Shown here piece after piece: positions 19,999 through 21,568 of a DNA stretch of 21,568 bases. Source of the DNA: a virus; the IMG/VR virus record IMGVR_UViG_3300021437_000096, positions 1 to 21,568 of that record; one strand, given 5' to 3'. Every line of letters starts with the position of its first letter. Positions within the stretch are counted from its first letter, which is position 1. The notes beneath the pieces are model-generated. The model searched no databases. It had not been told where the DNA came from and worked only from the letters and a program-made list of their open reading frames with translations. The translations under genes were made by a program, and so were the position numbers.

Positions 19999-20193
19999 TC
20001 AACAACAGGTGCCGGTTTAGGAATTGAACCGGTAGTAATTATCAAGGTTAGCTTGCCTTCCACCAAAAAGCCCAATCACAAAGCTGCCACTCAGCTTGTT
20101 TTTAACACTTACCTTATCGAGCACGAAGACCCAATCGAATCAGAGGCGGTACTTGCTGCATTCAATCACTTACTGGAGGGAGGTACAATATGA
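19978..20193 (+). CDS. Small leader ORF coupled to the antirepressor (Icd-position)
   Basis: A 71-residue protein from ATG 19978, five bases after GAGGA; ATG 19984 in frame is a second possible start. Sequence: beta-type (EPVVIIKVSLPSTKKPNHKAATQLVFNTYL) then an acidic helix (DPIESEAVLAAFNHLLEG). No family recognised. Its ribosome site lies in B' and its first codons in A2 of the leader, so folding or antisense pairing would block it. It ends in ATGA with the antirepressor start, so blocking it would also lower antirepressor translation, as with icd in P1. Any cell-division effect is not implied. Confidence 0.6.
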   Translation: MFMLKHQSTTGAGLGIEPVVIIKVSLPSTKKPNHKAATQLVFNTYLIEHEDPIESEAVLAAFNHLLEGGTI

Positions 20194-20939
20194 AACAACT
20201 CATTCCAATAATGGAAAAGGGCAACACCCGTGCTGTCAATGCGCGTGACCTTCACATTTTCTTGGCCCCAAAATCCAGGTTCGATACATGGATTGTCAGA
20301 ATGCTTGAGTATGGCTTTGTCGAGAATCAGGACTTCTGCACAATTTTGGGCGAAAGTAATGGAGGCCGCAGACCAAAGGATTTTGCATTGACTTTGGATT
20401 GTGCCAAAGAAATAGCAATGCTTCAAAGGACGGACAAAGGCAAACAAGCCCGACAGTATTTTATTGAATGCGAAAAAGCGATGAAGCAAGTACAGCCATT
20501 AACAGAAGACCAATTGTTGGCACAGGCAATGAATGTTTTGAACCGCCGTTTGGAAGCATCAAACGAAAAGGCCGTCCTGCTCGAAGCAGAAATCAAAAAG
20601 CAAGCCCCGAAAGTTCAGTACGCAGAGGAAGTGCTATTGTCTGAATCGTGCTTTACCACAACAACAATTGCCAAAGAAATTGGCATGTATGCAGCAGACC
20701 TGAACAAGTTTTTACAATGGATGCGGGTTCAGTTCAAACATGAAGACCATTGGGTATTGTATCAGAACCACAACAACAAAGGACTGACAAAAACACGAAC
20801 CCACACTTACACCGACAGCGAAGGCCGGAGCAAAACATCAATTCAAATGGTTTGGACTGAACGTGGCCGTGCCTGGATTCATAAACTGTGGCGCGATGAA
20901 GCCGGAGGCTGGTTGAACAGAAAGAATAAATCTGCTTAA
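20190..20939 (+). CDS. ant: AntA/AntB-KilAC antirepressor
   Basis: A 249-residue protein with an N-terminal AntA/AntB domain. Visible are NARDLHIFLAPKSRFDTWIVRMLEYGFVENQDF, RRPKDFALTLDCAKEIAMLQRTDKGKQARQYFIECEK. A coiled linker (MNVLNRRLEASNEKAVLLEAEIKKQAPK) is followed by a C-terminal KilAC DNA-binding domain (CFTTTTIAKEIGMYAADLNKFLQWM, WTERGRAWIHKLW). Such antirepressors bind and inactivate phage repressors to trigger lytic growth. It has its own GGAGGGAGG site at 20175-20183 but overlaps the preceding ORF by ATGA, so translation is probably coupled. A terminator follows at 20997. The family is the same as P1's AntA/B. Confidence 0.9.
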   Translation: MKQLIPIMEKGNTRAVNARDLHIFLAPKSRFDTWIVRMLEYGFVENQDFCTILGESNGGRRPKDFALTLDCAKEIAMLQRTDKGKQARQYFIECEKAMKQVQPLTEDQLLAQAMNVLNRRLEASNEKAVLLEAEIKKQAPKVQYAEEVLLSESCFTTTTIAKEIGMYAADLNKFLQWMRVQFKHEDHWVLYQNHNNKGLTKTRTHTYTDSEGRSKTSIQMVWTERGRAWIHKLWRDEAGGWLNRKNKSA

Positions 20940-20944
20940 CTTTG
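20913..20944 (+). promoter_or_regulatory. Promoter at the antirepressor 3' end
   Basis: TTG (20913-20915), 21 bases, TAACTTTG (20937-20944), overlapping the antirepressor's last codons. The ATG at 20949 follows after CACC, a leaderless-like layout. Confidence 0.5.
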
Positions 20945-20948
20945 CACC

Positions 20949-21011
20949 ATGCACCCGCGATTTGCATGGATATTTGACCTGATTCGATGGATTTTTAAAA
21001 GGCGTTGGTAA
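20949..21011 (+). CDS. Possible 20-residue amphipathic peptide
   Basis: ATG 20949 to TAA 21011. It starts MHPRFAWIFD, has three tryptophans and three phenylalanines, and ends in a basic run (FKRRW): a hydrophobic/cationic amphipathic peptide. It lies between a promoter (20913-20944) and a terminator whose stem contains the stop codon, making a transcription unit of about 80 bases. Type I toxins and some phage inhibitors look like this, but a chance frame in the antirepressor 3' region is equally possible. Confidence 0.3.
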   Translation: MHPRFAWIFDLIRWIFKRRW

Positions 21012-21026
21012 TTCAGCGCCTTTTTT
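20997..21026. terminator. Bidirectional rho-independent terminator
   Basis: AAAAGGCGTTG (20997-21007) pairs with CAGCGCCTTTT (21014-21024), 11 bp with one T-G pair and a 6-base loop, followed by T residues. The A4/T4 flanks allow function in both directions, between the converging antirepressor and lipoprotein genes; the lipoprotein stop overlaps its edge. Confidence 0.8.
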
Positions 21027-21561
21027 ATTTGAATGGCACGTTGTAAACCTTGAACTTACTTCGTTTGTTATCAATAGTTGATACCATATAAACGATAAAC
21101 GGGAATGGCGGCATTTTGGATTTGTCCCTGAAGAATATTATATCCGTGCCTGTCCATTGTGTTATGCCGTAAACAACGCTAACACGAGGAGTAAAAGAAT
21201 TCCCTTTCTGCCTTAAATATTCTTTTGTTCCCGTTGAATCCTTAATTATAAAAATGGAATTTTCAGGATCGGCATAAGCCAAGGTGAATCCCCATGGATT
21301 TAAAATCAATTCACCACCTTCAGGAACTTTGGAATATTCGATTTGCGCTTCACTGTCTGACATCATTTGCGCTGCCACTTTTTCTTTGACCTCTTTCATT
21401 AAGTATTCGTATGGGAAATATTGAACCATTCCGTTGTTCATACACGAATCGCATTTGATTTTATTCCCTTTCCGGTTGTACGGATTTTCATAGACATCAT
21501 AATACGTCATGGCACAACCGGTCAAAAGTAGGCCCACAATTCCTATCAATAAGTATTTCAT
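21025..21561 (-). CDS. Predicted lipoprotein
   Basis: A 178-residue leftward protein with a lipoprotein signal: MKYLLIGIVGLLLTGC, lipobox LTGC with Cys16 as lipidation site. The mature protein has a Cys-x-x-Cys (IKCDSCMNNG), a helical part (EYLMKEVKEKVAAQMM) and mostly beta C-terminal segments (ISVVYG-type strands, FPFIVYMVSTI). No family recognised. Leftward membrane-anchored lipoproteins at prophage ends are often lysogenic-conversion or superinfection-exclusion genes; that role is inferred from context. The promoter would lie outside the window. Confidence 0.65.
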   Translation of the reverse strand: MKYLLIGIVGLLLTGCAMTYYDVYENPYNRKGNKIKCDSCMNNGMVQYFPYEYLMKEVKEKVAAQMMSDSEAQIEYSKVPEGGELILNPWGFTLAYADPENSIFIIKDSTGTKEYLRQKGNSFTPRVSVVYGITQWTGTDIIFFRDKSKMPPFPFIVYMVSTIDNKRSKFKVYNVPFK

Positions 21562-21568
21562 AATACAA

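Noticed and set aside
1-21568. Window as a complete circular genome
   Set aside because: Joining the ends would run the pentapeptide frame straight into the lipoprotein start region without a repeat end, and tape-measure and lysis genes are missing.
1-21568. CRISPR array or insertion sequence
   Set aside because: No regularly spaced repeats with unique spacers and no transposase frame or terminal inverted repeats were seen.

Overview
The window is part of a temperate phage or prophage of a Bacteroidota host. The evidence is the recurring Bacteroidota promoter form TTTG-N19-21-TAnnTTTG (good copies near 473, 1942, 11473, 12433, 19826 and 20913), a Bacteroidota-type integrase, and head proteins of the kinds found in Bacteroidota phages. 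Packed phage operons with ATGA, GTGA and TTGA overlaps run through most of it. No flanking host housekeeping gene is visible, so a free phage and an integrated prophage cannot be told apart.

Layout. 1-1973 is a leftward block: a truncated pentapeptide-repeat protein, a small unknown gene, a gp10-like tail/neck protein, and a tail-chaperone-like pair joined by a T9 slippery run. 2000-8634 is a rightward head module: XkdF-like protease, scaffold-like protein, major capsid protein, structural accessories, a portal with a C-terminal extension, connector and tail-completion proteins. 8635-11403 is the lysogeny module: candidate attP, tyrosine integrase, convergent S24 repressor with two HTH segments, and divergent small regulators. 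11519-14814 is early replication: an NGO0469-like protein, an AT-rich replication protein, a DnaC-like loader, a DnaA domain IV-like protein and a VRR-NUC nuclease. 14829-18220 runs from a sigma-like factor through small genes to both terminase subunits. 18221-18758 has no gene but is dense in RNA structure and contains a tRNA-Leu-like element. 18759-20193 holds small genes. 19826-20939 is a leader RNA, a small ORF and an AntA/KilAC antirepressor. The right end has a tiny peptide unit and a leftward lipoprotein gene.

How it may work together. The repressor at 10008-10868 would hold lysogeny and the antirepressor at 20190 would counter it. The antirepressor lies behind a leader whose two interleaved inverted repeats cover the Shine-Dalgarno and start region of a small coupled ORF. 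That is the logic of the P1/P7 c4-icd-ant immunity operon. A second leader with the same order of pairing segments (A, B, hairpin, A', B'), ending in a T7 terminator, precedes the replication operon, which recalls P4-type RNA immunity. Both leaders start within a few bases of a promoter. These two RNAs and the 18.2-18.8 kb RNA region are the most novel-looking content. The sigma-like protein may drive late genes, since no TAnnTTTG promoter is seen before the head operon.

Limits: no tape-measure, tail-fibre or lysis gene was recognised, so the element is incomplete here or is a head-and-packaging-rich mobile element. Family calls come from motifs read by eye, without database searches.
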